Origin: Paractinoplanes tereljensis
Lineage (GTDB): Bacteria > Actinomycetota > Actinomycetes > Mycobacteriales > Micromonosporaceae
Assembly (NCBI RefSeq): GCF_016862435.1
Contig: NZ_BOMY01000055.1
Coordinates: 1 to 64,000, forward strand
DNA: 64,000 nt
Direction: 5' to 3'
Every line of letters begins with the position of its first letter. Within the stretch, counting starts at the first letter, position 1. Below the pieces are notes generated by a model. The model saw only the letters and a program-made list of their open reading frames with translations, was not told the DNA's origin and searched no databases. Shown in pieces: positions 1 through 7,795 of this stretch. The position numbers and the translations under genes were made by a program.

Positions 1-60
1 GGTGGGACGAACGTTGGTGGGACGAACGTTGGTGGGACGAACGTTGGTGGGACGAACGGT
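1..60 (+). repeat. 15-bp in-frame tandem repeat encoding GGTNV
   Basis: Four copies of the unit ggtgggacgaacgtt run from the window edge; the last differs near its 3' end. It is in frame with the protease and probably continues upstream. Coding minisatellite in the cytoplasmic N-terminal tail. Confidence 0.95.
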
Positions 61-819
61 CGTCGGCCTTGGCTTCCGCGGATTCTTTCGGCTGGCTTGA
101 TCGCTCTGGTTGCTGGGTTTGTCGGCGGGCTGGTGGGGCGGGCTACCGGCGGCGGTGAGCGGCAGCGGTCGGTGGGGGCGGCTACCTGTTCGGCGGCGAG
201 CATCGCTGAGCGGGTGCTACCCACCGTCGTCACGCTCTCGGTCGGTGGTGGGAACGGCAGCGGGGAGATCATTCGCGACGGGGGCTACATCCTCACCAAC
301 GACCACGTGATCTCTCCGGCCGGTGCCCGCGGGGCCATCACCGTGCTGTTCAGTGATGGGCGAACCGCGCCGGCCACGATTGTTGGCCGTGCCCCGCTCG
401 TTGACCTGGCCGTGGTGCGGGTGCAGACCACCGAGAAGCTTCCGCTCATCGAAGTGGGGCGGTCGTCGGCGCTGCGGGTCGGGCAGCCGGTGGTGGCGCT
501 CGGGGCGCCGCTCGGGCTTTCCGGCACCGTTACCGCGGGGATCGTCAGCGCGCTGGGACGGGATATTCCGGTGCCGGCCGACGGTGGGCAGACCGCGGTG
601 TTGCCGGGGGCGGTGCAGACCGACGCGGCGATCAACCCGGGGAACTCCGGTGGGCCGCTTGTCGACTGCGATGGGCGGCTGATCGGAGTGAACACGGCCA
701 TCGCTACCGTGCCCAACGCGGACGGGCAGGCCGGGGGTGGCAGCGTCGGGATCGGGTTCGCCATCCCGGTGGACGCGGCCACCGTGGTGGCTGACCAGCT
801 CATCTCGCAGGGACGATAG
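1..819 (+). CDS. S1C (HtrA/DegQ-like) membrane-anchored serine protease, no PDZ, 5' partial
   Basis: The reading frame is open to the left edge, so the true start lies outside; at least 272 residues. The visible part begins with four GGTN-type pentapeptides, then a basic stretch, a single membrane segment (about residues 29-45) and a trypsin-like domain. The catalytic triad is visible: His in NDHVIS, Asp in LVDLAVV, Ser in GNSGGPL. The family normally carries one or two PDZ domains; here the protein ends just after the protease fold (GIGFAIPVDAA), so there is none. Predicted extracytoplasmic quality-control or signalling protease with a disordered cytoplasmic N-terminus. Confidence 0.9.
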   Translation, partial: GGTNVGGTNVGGTNVGGTNGRRPWLPRILSAGLIALVAGFVGGLVGRATGGGERQRSVGAATCSAASIAERVLPTVVTLSVGGGNGSGEIIRDGGYILTNDHVISPAGARGAITVLFSDGRTAPATIVGRAPLVDLAVVRVQTTEKLPLIEVGRSSALRVGQPVVALGAPLGLSGTVTAGIVSALGRDIPVPADGGQTAVLPGAVQTDAAINPGNSGGPLVDCDGRLIGVNTAIATVPNADGQAGGGSVGIGFAIPVDAATVVADQLISQGR

Positions 820-909
820 GGGCTGATGATCCGCATGGGGCGCGCAGCGCTCGGGCTCGATAGGCTGTGGGACACCGCCGCCCCCCGAAGCTCGAAAGCG
901 ACATCACCA

Positions 910-1242
910 ATGCAGGTCTCGGTCGCGCACCACCCGCCCAACACGGCCGTCCTCGTGCTGCGCGGTTCCCTTGACATCGACACCGCACCGTCCCTCAAGG
1001 CGAACCTCAACCGACTTGTCGAACGCCCCAGCCCTCGGGTGGTGGTAGACGTCGCGGGTCTCGACTTCTGTGACTCGATGGGGGTCGGCGTGCTGGTCAC
1101 GGCACACGCCCGGGCCATCGAGCGGGGCGGCTGGGTGCGGCTGGCCGCGCCGAGCGGTTTCCTGCGCCGCCTCTTCGACACCCTGGGGCTGGCCGACTAC
1201 CTGGCACTCTTCCCGGACGTGGCGGCCGCCATCAAAGAGTGA
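910..1242 (+). CDS. STAS-domain anti-sigma factor antagonist
   Basis: 110 residues starting MQVSVAH; an in-frame ATG at 826 would add 28 poorly conserved-looking residues, so the start at 910 is preferred because the STAS fold begins there. The phospho-acceptor loop reads DFCDSMGVGVLV, with the serine that is phosphorylated by an RsbW-type anti-sigma kinase in SpoIIAA/RsbV relatives. Likely releases an alternative sigma factor by partner switching. No anti-sigma kinase or sigma factor is next to it. An 11-bp inverted repeat follows the stop. Confidence 0.85.
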   Translation: MQVSVAHHPPNTAVLVLRGSLDIDTAPSLKANLNRLVERPSPRVVVDVAGLDFCDSMGVGVLVTAHARAIERGGWVRLAAPSGFLRRLFDTLGLADYLALFPDVAAAIKE

Positions 1243-1255
1243 GTAGACCGTTTCG

Positions 1256-1322
1256 CGCCGAGATCTCCAGATCTTGTAGACCTACGGCACGGAACGGGGG
1301 CCAAGTCCACAAGATCTCGGCG
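1256..1322. terminator. Inverted repeat downstream of STAS gene
   Basis: Perfect 11-bp arms CGCCGAGATCT (1256-1266) and AGATCTCGGCG (1312-1322) with a 45-nt loop, starting 14 bp after the STAS stop codon. It has no T-run. It may be a transcript-end hairpin or part of an intergenic repeat. Confidence 0.4.
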
Positions 1323-1459
1323 AATCGGGCCGCACGCGGGGGAAATAGGCGGCATGTCCGGCTATCCGAAGTGGACGAATCCACCATGCGGAAGCTTCGG
1401 CCCACGCTGCGAGACGTCGGCCCAGGATCCGAGATCGGCGGCCACTATGTGGACGACCG

Positions 1460-1826
1460 GCCGGGCAAGACGGGCGTCGCCGGGCGCTGCCCGGTAACGC
1501 GGTATTCCGGGGCCGGAATCGCCCGGAGCGGACACACGGGCGAAGCGCTGCCCGACACGGCAATGCGCGGGGCCGAGCGCGTGCCCGGAACGGACGCGCA
1601 GGTGGACTGCTGCCCGGCAGGGCAGTGCGCGGGGACCGGGCTCGCCCGGAACGGACGCACGGGCGAAGCGCTATCCGACAGGGCAATGCGCGGGAGCAGG
1701 GCCCCCGCGGAACGGGCGCACAGGGCGGGTGTGGCCCGGCAGGGCGGGGTTTGGGGTCGGGCCCGCCCGGAACGGGCGCGCGGAGGGTGAGCGCCGCCCA
1801 GCGGGACTGAGTGCCACGGGACCGGG
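1460..1826. repeat. 61-bp degenerate tandem repeat block, about six copies
   Basis: Copies begin near 1460, 1521, 1583, 1644, 1705 and 1765, spaced 60-62 bp. Recognisable cores are gcccggaacggacgcacggg and a later ccggcagggcaatgcgcggg-type stretch. The third and fifth copies keep the closest match to the core; copies 2 and 4 (from 1521 and 1644) are nearly alike over about 50 bp. The period is not a multiple of three and frames across it encode only Arg/Pro/Gly-rich sequence, so it is read as non-coding. It fills the gap between the STAS gene and the convergent metalloprotease gene (1243-1891). Confidence 0.8.
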
Positions 1827-1850
1827 CATGCCCGTATTTGAAAAGGGATC

Positions 1851-1874
1851 AGCCCCGCCGCGAGCGACGGGGCT
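1851..1874. terminator. Terminator hairpin between convergent genes
   Basis: Arms AGCCCCG (1851-1857) and CGGGGCT (1868-1874) with a 10-nt loop, 17 bp past the stop of the minus-strand metalloprotease. On the minus strand it is followed by gatccctttt, a short T-run, so it most likely ends that transcript. Confidence 0.7.
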
Positions 1875-1891
1875 GTCCTTTCCTGATGAAC

Positions 1892-3865
1892 TCAGCTTGT
1901 TACGCCGAAGACGATTCGGCCGAGGGTGTCCTCGGTGCCGATGAAGCCTTCGGAGGGGATGAACTGGCTGTCGCCGAAGTCGACGTCGGCGTCGTCGGCG
2001 GTGCCGCCTACGCCGTCGGGGCCTACGCCGAACAGAGTCGCGAAGCCGGTGCCGCCGGCGTCCATCAGGTTGGGGAGGGCGTCCTGGTTGTCGGTGTGGT
2101 AGTCGCCGAAGAAGTGGCCGGCCTCGTGGGAGATCACGTTGCTCAGCGCCTGGCCCAGGAAAGCGATGCGGTCGCTCGCGGGGGTCAGGTAGGTGTTCAG
2201 GGACGCTGACGAGTCGCCGGCGGGGGCGCTCAGCACGTCCAGCAGGACCAGCGCCGTCTCTTCGGTTTCGAAGTTGCCGGGGTCGATGCTCTGGGCGATG
2301 CCGATGGTGTCCACGCCGCTCTCGTCGATGGTGCCGCCGACCACGATGCGGCTGACGTTGGCGCCGCCCCACGGGTCGTCGTCGTCCTTGCTGTTCTTGA
2401 TCTTCAGCTTGAACTTGGGGTTCAGGCCGCTGGCTAACAGGTCCTTCTTCAGGTTCTCGGTCACGCCTGCGGTCACCGCGTCGATCACCGCGTCCTCGTC
2501 GGCCCGGGTCAGGCCCCAGTTGGCCAGGAACGCGGCGAACGGGCTCAGGTCGCGGTTGCCCGGACCACCGAAGACCCCGGTGTTGACACGCTCACCATCA
2601 AAATCCAGATACAGCGTCTGTACGGGGGTCGCACCCTGCAGGACCGGGCGGTAACCCTCGACCGTGATGTCGTAGGCGCCGGAGCCGGACTGCACGCCGA
2701 CGTAGTGCCAGCCGGCCTTGGTCGCCACGTAATCCGTCACCGCGGTGCCGCCCGCGGGCAGCGGGGAGGCCAGCGGGTAGATGTAGGAGGCGTCCTGGTC
2801 GGAGCCGTGCACCTCGCGCGGCGTGGTGTCGTAGACGGTGATGTAGGTCGGGCTGCCCTTGACGCTGGCGCCGATGATGTCGCCGGCCTTCAGCTTGATG
2901 GCGAAGAAGTCCTTGTCGATGCCGCCGGAGGTGAGCGTCAGCGTGTACGGACCCTCGGACGGCGGGGTGGTGTCGCCGATGCCGCCGCCGCTGGCCGAGT
3001 CGAACGGGTCGGCGGGCAGACCGCCGTAGGCGGCAACCGCCAGGTAGAACGTGCCGGCCGTGGCCGCCGTGTAGGTGATCTGGCTGTCCAGGCCGGTGAA
3101 GTCGTCGTTGACGGCGACCAGCGTGCCGTCGGCGGCGAACAGTTCCAGGACCGTGTCGAGCGGGCCGGTCGGGGTGGCCGTCTTCAGCGTCAGCACCTTG
3201 CCGGCCGCTGCGGTGATCTTGTAGAAGTCGAAGTCGTTGCTGCCGTCGCCGGTCTGCCGGCCGTGCGGGCCGTCGCCGATCACCGAGTCGATCAGCGCAC
3301 CGCTGCGGATGGTGCCGATGCCGGTGTCGCCGGCCAGCGTGATCGAGCCGTTGTCCTCGGCCGGTGCCGGGACGGCCGGAGTGCTGATCGGGTCGTTGTC
3401 GAGGCTGCCGAGCACCCGGATCTTCGGGTAGGTGCCGGTGCCGAAGGTGGTGATCCGTTGGGCGTTGGCGGGCGTGTCGTTGCCGCCGTTGGTGCCGTCG
3501 ATCTCGTCCTCGTCGACCACCACCGCCGGGACGGCGGCCTGCGCGGCGAGGGCGGGGTTGGTGCTGGCGAGCGTCTTCGCCCGAAGTGCCGCCCTGGACT
3601 TGGCCTGCACCTTCAAGTAGTTCGCCCAGCCCGAGTAGTCGACCTTGCTGGCGTCGGCGACCTCGGCCAGGAACGGGTTGGGGCCCTTGGGCTTCGCCCC
3701 GTAGTCGGCCTTGGGTGCCACGCCGATGCCGGCGGCCAGCGAGGCCTTGTCGGCCGGGCTGAGTTGATCATCCTGAGTGGGTGGCGGAGCGGCCTGTGCG
3801 GCGCCCGGCGTAATCAGTGCCAGGCCCAGCAGGGTCGCCGAGATGGTTGCGATGCTACGTCGCAT
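1892..3865 (-). CDS. Secreted metzincin-type metalloprotease with PPC-like domains
   Basis: 657 residues. The start at 3865 is chosen over an upstream one at 3910 because it follows a strong SD (aagggggacga) and begins a classic signal peptide (MRRSIATISATLLGLALI, cleavage near AQA). The middle contains one or two pre-peptidase C-terminal-like beta domains (for example FDFYKITAAAGKVLTL). The zinc site HEAGHFFGDYH (H580, E581, H584, H590) matches HExxHxxGxxH exactly and is followed by a possible Met-turn (LMDAGG), as in metzincins. The zinc site lies near the C-terminus rather than the middle. Substrate unknown. Confidence 0.85.
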   Translation of the reverse strand: MRRSIATISATLLGLALITPGAAQAAPPPTQDDQLSPADKASLAAGIGVAPKADYGAKPKGPNPFLAEVADASKVDYSGWANYLKVQAKSRAALRAKTLASTNPALAAQAAVPAVVVDEDEIDGTNGGNDTPANAQRITTFGTGTYPKIRVLGSLDNDPISTPAVPAPAEDNGSITLAGDTGIGTIRSGALIDSVIGDGPHGRQTGDGSNDFDFYKITAAAGKVLTLKTATPTGPLDTVLELFAADGTLVAVNDDFTGLDSQITYTAATAGTFYLAVAAYGGLPADPFDSASGGGIGDTTPPSEGPYTLTLTSGGIDKDFFAIKLKAGDIIGASVKGSPTYITVYDTTPREVHGSDQDASYIYPLASPLPAGGTAVTDYVATKAGWHYVGVQSGSGAYDITVEGYRPVLQGATPVQTLYLDFDGERVNTGVFGGPGNRDLSPFAAFLANWGLTRADEDAVIDAVTAGVTENLKKDLLASGLNPKFKLKIKNSKDDDDPWGGANVSRIVVGGTIDESGVDTIGIAQSIDPGNFETEETALVLLDVLSAPAGDSSASLNTYLTPASDRIAFLGQALSNVISHEAGHFFGDYHTDNQDALPNLMDAGGTGFATLFGVGPDGVGGTADDADVDFGDSQFIPSEGFIGTEDTLGRIVFGVTS

Positions 3866-3971
3866 TCGTCCCCCTTCAGCACATCCGAGCCCCCCGGCCG
3901 CGGATGGCAAGGGCTGACGTTACTGAAGGACAACCATCAATATCTAGAGTTGTGAATATGCCTTAACAGAT

Positions 3972-5033
3972 CTATCGACCATCTGTTGACCGGCGCTGCT
4001 GGACCCCTTCGAGGGCGGCCACCGCGGCACCCCGGGCACCGGCCATGTCGAGGTCGGCGACCAGTGCGAAAGTGGCCGCGGCCTGCTGTTCGGCCCGCAG
4101 CTGGGTGTGCTCGCGGACGGTGTTGAGGAACCACTGCCGGAACTTCGGCGCGGCCTCCACCACCCCGCCGCCGAGCAGGTAGGCGTGCGGGTCGGTGAAG
4201 TTGGCGGCCACCGTGAAAAGCTTCCCGATCGCCTTCGCCTGCTGCCCGAACACCGCCAGGGCCAGCGGGTCCTCCTTCTCGCCGTAGCCGCGCAGCTGCT
4301 TGGCGGCCACCGCGATCGGCTCGGCGGCGAGCGGGTGGTCGGGGAACTTGGTGAGCCAGTAGGGCAGCAGGTTGTTCTTGATGCCGGTGAGCGACGCGAG
4401 GCTCTCGCCGTCGCCGGCGAAGCCGCAGTTGCACTGCGGGACCGGCTGGTCGTCCTCCAGCACACCGTGCAGCGGGATCTGCACGTGGCCGAGCTCGCCG
4501 GCCATGCCGGCCGCCCCGGAGATCACCCGGCCGTTCTCCACCACGCCGCCGCCCAGCCCGGTGCCGACGATCGCGGCGACCGAGGACCGGCGCATCGCGT
4601 CCGCGCCGAACAGCTGGTGGTGTGCGTAGAGCGCGGCCGCGTTGGCGTCGTTGTTGTAGAACACCGGCAGGCCGATCCGGGCCTCGAGCGCGCCCCGGAT
4701 GTCGAAGCCGTGCCACGACACCTGGTTGAAGTTGGTCGCGCCCTTGGACGAGATCACCCCGGTGGCGCTGGCCGGGCCCGGCGTGTCCAGGCCGACCGCG
4801 CGCACCAGCGTCAGCGGCGTGCTGGTGAGCTCGATGATGTTGGCGAACGCCTCGGCCAGGGCCTCGACCGCCGACTCGGGCCCGTCCGTCACGAGACTGG
4901 GATTTTCCACCAGATGGTCGACGAGATATTGGCCCGTCGCGTCGAGCACGGTGGCGTTGTTGCAGGTCCCACCGTTGTCGAGGCCAACGACGACCCAGGA
5001 GGCGGGAGTGCGTACCGGTTCAGCCTGATCCAC
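3972..5033 (-). CDS. ROK-family protein (sugar kinase-like)
   Basis: 353 residues, GTG start. It opens with a phosphate-binding loop (VVGLDNGGTCNNATV), has the family NNDANAAAL segment carrying the catalytic Asp, and the sugar-binding GELGH motif. The ROK zinc motif CxCGxxGCxE is altered: the protein reads CNCGFAGDGE, so the last cysteine is Asp. There is no N-terminal helix-turn-helix, so it is a kinase-type rather than repressor-type ROK. Predicted cytoplasmic hexokinase; the sugar cannot be told from sequence. It lies 106 bp upstream of the metalloprotease on the same strand. Confidence 0.85.
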   Translation of the reverse strand: MDQAEPVRTPASWVVVGLDNGGTCNNATVLDATGQYLVDHLVENPSLVTDGPESAVEALAEAFANIIELTSTPLTLVRAVGLDTPGPASATGVISSKGATNFNQVSWHGFDIRGALEARIGLPVFYNNDANAAALYAHHQLFGADAMRRSSVAAIVGTGLGGGVVENGRVISGAAGMAGELGHVQIPLHGVLEDDQPVPQCNCGFAGDGESLASLTGIKNNLLPYWLTKFPDHPLAAEPIAVAAKQLRGYGEKEDPLALAVFGQQAKAIGKLFTVAANFTDPHAYLLGGGVVEAAPKFRQWFLNTVREHTQLRAEQQAAATFALVADLDMAGARGAAVAALEGVQQRRSTDGR

Positions 5034-5122
5034 AAAGCTGAGCGTACGTCCGGTTCCGCCGCCAGGGTACGGGTGCGGGCGGATTGCGGGTCGGTTAGTG
5101 ATGGTTGCTCGGGCGACGGCCC

Positions 5123-5134
5123 CCGGTTAACCGG
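5123..5134. promoter_or_regulatory. 12-bp palindrome ahead of DUF1800 gene
   Basis: Perfect palindrome CCGGTTAACCGG in the 115-bp gap between the divergent ROK and DUF1800 genes, 14 bp before the DUF1800 ATG. A further cgaaccgg half-site follows. Candidate operator; no known regulator is assigned. Confidence 0.35.
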
Positions 5135-5148
5135 TCGAACCGGATGGC

Positions 5149-6534
5149 ATGACGACAGATCTGCTCGTGCGCCGGGCCACCTTCGGGCCCACCCCGGCGA
5201 CCCTGGCCGAGGCCGCTCAGCTGGGCGTGAACGGCTGGCTGGAGAAGCAGCTGGCGCCCGAGAAGATCAACGACGCGGTCTGCGACGACCTGCTGGCCCG
5301 CCTTCCCCTCGCGGGGGCGAGCATTTCGGCCGTACGGGCGAAGCTGCCGGTGCACTCCTACGACGCGTTCAAGCAGCTGGGCCGGGCCGGGGTGGCCCGC
5401 GCCGCGTGGAGCAACCGGCAGCTGTTCGAGAGCGTGGCCGCGTTCTGGGCCAACCACCTGCACGTGGCCGCGCCGTCCAGCGGTGGCTGGGACAGCCGGG
5501 CCGACTACGACGCTCAGGTGATCCGCAAGCACACGTTCGGGAAGTTCGCCGACATGCTCAAGGCGTCGATGCGGCACCCGGCGATGCTCACCTACCTCGA
5601 CAACCGCTCCTCCACCAGGAGCCACCCCAACGAGAACTACGCCCGTGAGCTGATGGAGCTGCACACCGTCGGCCTGGTCTACGCCGAGGACGACGTGCAG
5701 GCGGCCGCGCGCCTGCTCACCGGCCTGACCGTGGCCAAGAACGGCACCTATGTGTACGACGCGTCGAAGCACCTGGGTGGCGCGGTCAAGATCCTCGGTT
5801 TCTCCTCGGCGAACGCGCCGAATGATGTGGCACCGCTCGCCTTCGCCGACCATCTGGCCCGGCACCCCTCGACCGCCGAACGCATCGCGACCAAGCTGTG
5901 TGTCCGTTTTGTCGCCGACGAACCCCCGGCCTCGCTGGTCGCCAAGCTGGCCAAGGTCTACCTGGACAACGACACCGCGATCAAGCCGGTCCTGAAGGCC
6001 CTCTTCACCTCACCGGAGTTCTCCGCCAGCGCCGGGAAGAAGACCCGCACGCCGTTCGAGGACCTGATCGCGACAATCCGGACGCTCGGCCTCGGACCGG
6101 AGAAATCCGGCACCAAGGCCATCGACGCCCTCTACAACATGCTCGTCGACGTCGGGAACGCGCCGTACCGGTGGGGCCCGCCGAACGGCTACCCGGACGT
6201 CGCGGTGGCCTGGGCGTCGCCGTCGGCGTTCCTGCTCAAGTGCAACTGGCACCTCAACCTGGCCACCGGCTGGTACCCGGCGCAGCTCACTCGCCCGGCC
6301 GACCTGCGCAAGGCCCTGGTCCCGACGCTGCCGGCCACCTACGGCGCGCTGATCGACGCCCTGGCGACCCGGCTGACCGGCACCAGGCTGCCGCCGACCC
6401 ACACCGCCGCCGTGCTCAGCGTCGCCGGAAAGCTGCCGACCAGTCCTCTGACCAGCTCTGACAAGACGCTCGCGGGCAGCTTCCCGTACCTGGTGGCGCT
6501 CGTCCTCGACTCGCCGGCCTTCCAGCTGAGGTGA
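5149..6534 (+). CDS. DUF1800 family protein
   Basis: 461 residues. It begins LLVRRATFGPT, the typical DUF1800 opening, and holds the family segments SFWANHLH-like (AFWANHLHVA), NENYARELMELHTVG and the C-terminal GPPNGYPDV. No signal peptide is evident. The family almost always sits next to a DUF1501 gene, as here, with the two genes joined end to start. The biochemical role of the pair is not established; DUF1501 relatives resemble the alkaline-phosphatase/sulfatase fold. Confidence 0.9.
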   Translation: MTTDLLVRRATFGPTPATLAEAAQLGVNGWLEKQLAPEKINDAVCDDLLARLPLAGASISAVRAKLPVHSYDAFKQLGRAGVARAAWSNRQLFESVAAFWANHLHVAAPSSGGWDSRADYDAQVIRKHTFGKFADMLKASMRHPAMLTYLDNRSSTRSHPNENYARELMELHTVGLVYAEDDVQAAARLLTGLTVAKNGTYVYDASKHLGGAVKILGFSSANAPNDVAPLAFADHLARHPSTAERIATKLCVRFVADEPPASLVAKLAKVYLDNDTAIKPVLKALFTSPEFSASAGKKTRTPFEDLIATIRTLGLGPEKSGTKAIDALYNMLVDVGNAPYRWGPPNGYPDVAVAWASPSAFLLKCNWHLNLATGWYPAQLTRPADLRKALVPTLPATYGALIDALATRLTGTRLPPTHTAAVLSVAGKLPTSPLTSSDKTLAGSFPYLVALVLDSPAFQLR

Positions 6535-6536
6535 TC

Positions 6537-7784
6537 ATGAAGTTCCCCGGATGTGTGGAGAACGCGACCATCAGCCGCCGCACGCTGCTCGGCGCGGCCG
6601 CGCTGACCGGCCTGGCCGGCGCCGGGCTCTCCACCCAGCTGGCCTTCGCCGACCCGACCTACTCCGGCGACACCCTGGTGGTGCTGTCGCTGCACGGCGG
6701 CTTCGACGGGCTGTCGGCGATCGCCCCGATCGGCGACCCCGACTACTACAAGGCGCGGCCGACCATCGCCCTGCCGAAAAGCCAGGTGATCGCCGGGGAC
6801 GGCACGTTCGGCCTGCACCCGGCGCTGAACCCGCTGCTCCCGCTGTGGAAGGGCGGCAAGCTCGCCGCCGTGCACGCGGTCGGCCAGCCCAACCCGACCC
6901 GCTCGCACTTCGCCGCGATGGACGCGATGGAGAACGCCGCCCCCGGCACCTCGATCCGCGGCGGCTGGCTGGACCGGATGCTCGGCGTCACCGGCGCGAC
7001 CGGGCCGCTGGCCGGCGTCTCGGTCGGCGGCGCCATGCCGAGCCGGCTGTTCGCCGGGCCGGTGCCGGCCGTCTCGATGGCCGCCATCGACAAGTTCACC
7101 CTGGCCGGCGACTCGGTCCAGCGTCCGATGGCCGCGGCCCTCAAGACGATGTACGCGGACGCGCCGCCCGCCCAGGCCGGCCCCGCCCTGGCCGCCGGTA
7201 GGGCACTGACCGCCACCGCCGCGATGCGGGCCACCCCCTACACCCCGGCCAACGGGGCCGCCTATCCGGCCACTGAACTCGGCGGGGCGCTGCGCGACGT
7301 GGCCCGGCTGATCAAGTCGAGGACCGGCCTGGTCACCGCGGCCGTCGACTGCGGCGACTGGGACATGCACGACGCGCTCGGCACCGCGACCAAGGGCCAG
7401 CGGATGTACGACAACCTCACCGACCTGGCCCTCGCCCTGGCCGCGTTCAGCACCGACCTCGGCCCGGCCGGGATGAACTCGGTGACCCTGCTGACCATCA
7501 GCGAGTTCGGCCGCCGGGTGCAGGAGAACGCGTCGCACGGCGCCGACCACGGTCACGGCAACGCGATGCTGCTGCTCGGCGGCGGGGTCCGCGGCGGCAA
7601 GGTCTACACCGCCTGGCCCGGCCTGTCCCCCGGCGCGCTGGTGGCCGGCGACCTGGCCGCCACCACCGATTACCGCTCGGTGATCGGTGAACTCCTCCAG
7701 AAGCGCTGCCGCTTCGGCTCGCTTTCCGAGGTGTTCCCGGGTGTCAAGCCATCCGCGTTCGGCCTGGCCGCCGCCCGCACCTAA
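6537..7784 (+). CDS. DUF1501 family protein, Tat-exported
   Basis: 415 residues. ATG 6537 is preferred over GTG 6531 because gaggtga, overlapping the stop of the DUF1800 gene, is a well-placed SD. A twin-arginine signal (ISRRTLLGAAALTG) precedes the mature domain. Family features include LSLHGGFDGLS, SHFAAMDAMENA and the C-terminal ISEFGRRVQENASHGADHGHGNA, a metal-ligand-like His/Asp cluster. Probably folded in the cytoplasm and exported with its cofactor. It is translationally coupled to the DUF1800 gene. Confidence 0.9.
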   Translation: MKFPGCVENATISRRTLLGAAALTGLAGAGLSTQLAFADPTYSGDTLVVLSLHGGFDGLSAIAPIGDPDYYKARPTIALPKSQVIAGDGTFGLHPALNPLLPLWKGGKLAAVHAVGQPNPTRSHFAAMDAMENAAPGTSIRGGWLDRMLGVTGATGPLAGVSVGGAMPSRLFAGPVPAVSMAAIDKFTLAGDSVQRPMAAALKTMYADAPPAQAGPALAAGRALTATAAMRATPYTPANGAAYPATELGGALRDVARLIKSRTGLVTAAVDCGDWDMHDALGTATKGQRMYDNLTDLALALAAFSTDLGPAGMNSVTLLTISEFGRRVQENASHGADHGHGNAMLLLGGGVRGGKVYTAWPGLSPGALVAGDLAATTDYRSVIGELLQKRCRFGSLSEVFPGVKPSAFGLAAART

Positions 7785-7795
7785 GCTCAGCTCTA

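Noticed and set aside
1239..1790. 183-codon frame across the 61-bp repeats
   Set aside because: The repeat period is not a multiple of three and other frames are equally open; no SD or domain.
2705..3955. 416-codon plus-strand frame opposite the metalloprotease
   Set aside because: Val/Gly/Arg-rich antisense frame; the minus strand has signal peptide, SD and zinc site.
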